Below, one piece after another: positions 5,553 through 7,396 of a DNA stretch of 7,396 nt. The notes beneath the pieces were generated by a model. That model saw only the letters and a list, made by a program, of their open reading frames with translations, was not told where the DNA came from and ran no database searches. Each line of letters starts with the position of its first letter. The first letter of the stretch is position 1. Source of the DNA: Caldora sp. SIO3E6. GTDB taxonomy: Bacteria; Cyanobacteriota; Cyanobacteriia; Cyanobacteriales; Coleofasciculaceae. The DNA is taken from positions 1-7,396 of the forward strand of contig JAAHHL010000318.1 of assembly GCA_010672185.1 (NCBI GenBank). Reading direction: 5' to 3'. A program made the translations under genes and the position numbers.

Positions 5553-7016
5553 ATGCCTTCCGATAAATTTATTCGCCAGTTGCGCCAAGAGGCAGAACAA
5601 TGGCAAAGTGAGGGATTAATAACTACTTCTGTGTATGAACAACTAGCTCAACGGTATCAGTTTAGTAACATTGAAACTGCTGCTCGTAACCGATTTGTCA
5701 TGATTTTAATTGGGTTGGGCTCTTTGCTGTTGGGCTTAGCCATAATTACCTTGATCGCCGCTAACTGGCAAACTTGGTCACGGGAACTGAAAGGGACTTT
5801 GCTTCTTGGTTTGTTCGTGGGTGTCAATACTGCTGGCTTTTACCTCTGGCGACACCCAACAACAGGATGGCAAAGGCGTTTAGGACAGGGATTATTACTC
5901 CTAGGGGCATTGATTTTAGGAGCTAACATGGCTGTGATGTCTCAACTATTTCACCAGAGTGGACTGCTTTATCAGTTGTTTCTCTTTTGGGGATTGGGTG
6001 TCTTAGCTATGGCTTATAGCCTCAGGTTTACTTGGTTAGGAATACTAGCCATCCTCTTGATTGGGAGCGGTTATGGGCAATCCCTGTCAGAATTTACCTC
6101 CATAGGAGAATTTTTTGGGTTGCAACTGCTAGTGCAGTATATGCCAGTTTTAGCAGGCTTGATGTTTATTCCCTTGGCTTACTGGTGCTGTTCCTCATGG
6201 CTGTTTCGGCTAGGTGCGATCGCGGTAGTTTATTCCCTAGAAGCTAGTTTGATACAATTAGGTCTAGTAAATTCGACCGCTTGGATTGCCGCGATCGCTT
6301 GTGCCCTACCACCTGCACTGTTATGGGCCTATAGTGATTCCCTTTGGGCAAAGCATCTACTACCAGTAAAATCCTTCAATAGGCTAGCTCGCACTCTTGC
6401 GGTCTGCTTCCTCAGCCTCCTGTTTTATATCTTATCTTTTCACTGGGTATGGAAAACATCCCCACTACCCACAGGGGAAAACATCTCACCACTACCTGGG
6501 TTTGTTTTGATCAATCTTTTGGTGCTAGGTTCCTTAACTATCTGGGAATGGTTACGACTATTTCTTCAGCTAAGGGAGGGTTGGAGGAAAAGAAAGCAAA
6601 AGGAGGAAGGAGTGGTTAATCTGTATCCCGTTGGGGGTTTACTAACCAACAGTATGGTGGGAATCATGATTATTACCAGTGCTTTAGTTCCCTATTGGCA
6701 TTTAAGTATCAGCAGTCTATCTGTCGTCGGGGTATTGCTCTTTAATCTGCTCCTCTTCCTGCTCACTGCTGGTTTAGTTCGTGAGGGATGGTTACAAGGG
6801 CAACGACGCCTATTCTGGGGTGGGATGATGCTCCTATCTTTGCAAATTTTCAGCCGGATGTTGGAGTACAATACCGATTTACTGTTCAAATCCTTAATCT
6901 TGTTTCTGTGTGGAGGTAGCGTTATTGCTGCTGGACTTTGGTTTGAACGTTATATGCTAGCCTCTGAAGGTTCTCCAAAGAGAAGTAATGGAACAGAAGC
7001 CTCAACTAATGAGTAA
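5553..7016 (+). CDS. DUF2157 multi-pass membrane protein
   Basis: The 487-residue product begins with a soluble, helical, charged N-terminus (1-45) carrying the W-x3-G-L-I pattern (W17, GLI 21-23) and then R-N-R-F leading into the first membrane segment, as in DUF2157 proteins. By hydrophobicity about 12-14 transmembrane helices are visible: roughly 49-71, 81-99, 109-131, 140-156, 159-173, 197-212, 215-239, 241-259, 279-298, 313-334, 364-384, 386-408, 419-435 and 444-463. A basic loop (RKRKQK, 345-350) suggests a cytoplasmic side. The C-terminal tail is short and polar. No enzymatic or transporter motif was recognised; function is unknown. It overlaps the next gene, a GDYXXLXY-type protein, and the two families often occur side by side, so they probably work together at the membrane. 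The ATG at 5553 has only a distant GAG (5539-5541). Confidence 0.9.
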   Translation: MPSDKFIRQLRQEAEQWQSEGLITTSVYEQLAQRYQFSNIETAARNRFVMILIGLGSLLLGLAIITLIAANWQTWSRELKGTLLLGLFVGVNTAGFYLWRHPTTGWQRRLGQGLLLLGALILGANMAVMSQLFHQSGLLYQLFLFWGLGVLAMAYSLRFTWLGILAILLIGSGYGQSLSEFTSIGEFFGLQLLVQYMPVLAGLMFIPLAYWCCSSWLFRLGAIAVVYSLEASLIQLGLVNSTAWIAAIACALPPALLWAYSDSLWAKHLLPVKSFNRLARTLAVCFLSLLFYILSFHWVWKTSPLPTGENISPLPGFVLINLLVLGSLTIWEWLRLFLQLREGWRKRKQKEEGVVNLYPVGGLLTNSMVGIMIITSALVPYWHLSISSLSVVGVLLFNLLLFLLTAGLVREGWLQGQRRLFWGGMMLLSLQIFSRMLEYNTDLLFKSLILFLCGGSVIAAGLWFERYMLASEGSPKRSNGTEASTNE

Positions 7017-7396
7017 TAATTCTCATTCTCCTCATCCCATCTCCCTCTGGCGATTCTGGATTCCTCTTGTGTTTCAAGCCGCACTAATTTTGGCTGTTCC
7101 AGCTAGAGCAGTTTACACTCATTTGACTGGTAAAACCGTCATTCTTCAGGCAGTGCCAGTAGATCCCGATGAACCATTGCGGGGTTATTCCCAAACTCTC
7201 CGGTATGATATATCTCATCAAGATACCTTACGGGAGCTTCCGGGTTGGGAAACATTACCCAAGCAATCACCTAATGGTAATGAATTGCTCTTTATCAAAC
7301 CCGGTAGCAGTTTTTATCTAATTTTGGAAGAACCAGCTCCTAACCCTGCTATTGAACTACCACAACCATGGAAACCAGTAGCAATTAGCCAGGAAC
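6988..7396 (+). CDS. GDYXXLXY-type membrane-anchored protein, 3' end beyond window
   Basis: 136 residues are visible. A polar N-terminus is followed by one hydrophobic segment (about 20-38) ending in an AxA-like PARA, either a signal peptide or an anchor, and then a beta-rich region presumably outside the cytoplasm. The family signature G-D-Y-x-x-L-x-Y appears here as G66-YSQT-L71-R-Y73, followed by DIS; the Asp and first Tyr are replaced. Start: the ATG at 6988 has GAG 5 nt upstream (6980-6982) and overlaps the DUF2157 gene by 29 nt; the in-frame ATG at 7009 would overlap by 8 nt but has no Shine-Dalgarno. The overlap implies translational coupling with the DUF2157 gene. Biochemical function is unknown. 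Confidence 0.8.
   Translation, partial: MEQKPQLMSNNSHSPHPISLWRFWIPLVFQAALILAVPARAVYTHLTGKTVILQAVPVDPDEPLRGYSQTLRYDISHQDTLRELPGWETLPKQSPNGNELLFIKPGSSFYLILEEPAPNPAIELPQPWKPVAISQE

Overview
The window looks like chromosomal DNA of a filamentous, probably heterocyst-forming (Nostocales-type) cyanobacterium. The evidence is four perfect HIP1 octamers GCGATCGC (1619-1626, 3679-3686, 6216-6223, 6291-6298), several different short tandem 7- and 8-mers between genes of the kind known as STRR sequences in these organisms, a canonical NtcA-type palindrome, and proteins that resemble cyanobacterial families throughout. No rRNA, tRNA, CRISPR array or intact transposase was seen.

Layout. On the minus strand, 1-1789 carries a nickel-dependent guanidine module. 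A ureohydrolase of the Sll1077/GdmH type (596-1789), normally labelled agmatinase, is followed by a HypA-family nickel chaperone (1-291) whose C-terminal end lies outside the window. A strong intrinsic terminator (415-472) separates them. Upstream of the hydrolase is a perfect TGTA-N8-TACA NtcA palindrome (1844-1859) with class-II-like spacing. This fits nitrogen-controlled use of guanidine as an N source, with HypA (and probably a HypB just outside the window) loading nickel into the hydrolase.

Divergent from it, 2032-3909 (+) encodes the large catalytic subunit of acetolactate synthase (IlvB), the first committed step of branched-chain amino acid synthesis. It carries an unusual C-terminal four-cysteine zinc-ribbon tail. 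The next 388 bp (3910-4297), between two convergent genes, is packed with repeats: a GACGCGGG tandem array, a GC-rich hairpin repeat, and a 197-bp unit bounded by perfect 17-bp inverted repeats (MITE-like) with a GCTCCTCC array inside.

On the minus strand, 4298-5146 encodes the most unusual protein here: a cyclic-nucleotide-binding (CRP/PKA-type) domain fused to a methylglyoxal-synthase-like domain that has lost several catalytic and phosphate-binding residues, suggesting a two-input sensor and not an enzyme. A 406-bp spacer (5147-5552) again holds heptamer repeats inside an imperfect inverted repeat.

From 5553 to the end (+), two overlapping genes form an operon: a multi-pass DUF2157 membrane protein and the start of a GDYXXLXY-type membrane-anchored protein. 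This pair recurs in bacteria but has no established function.
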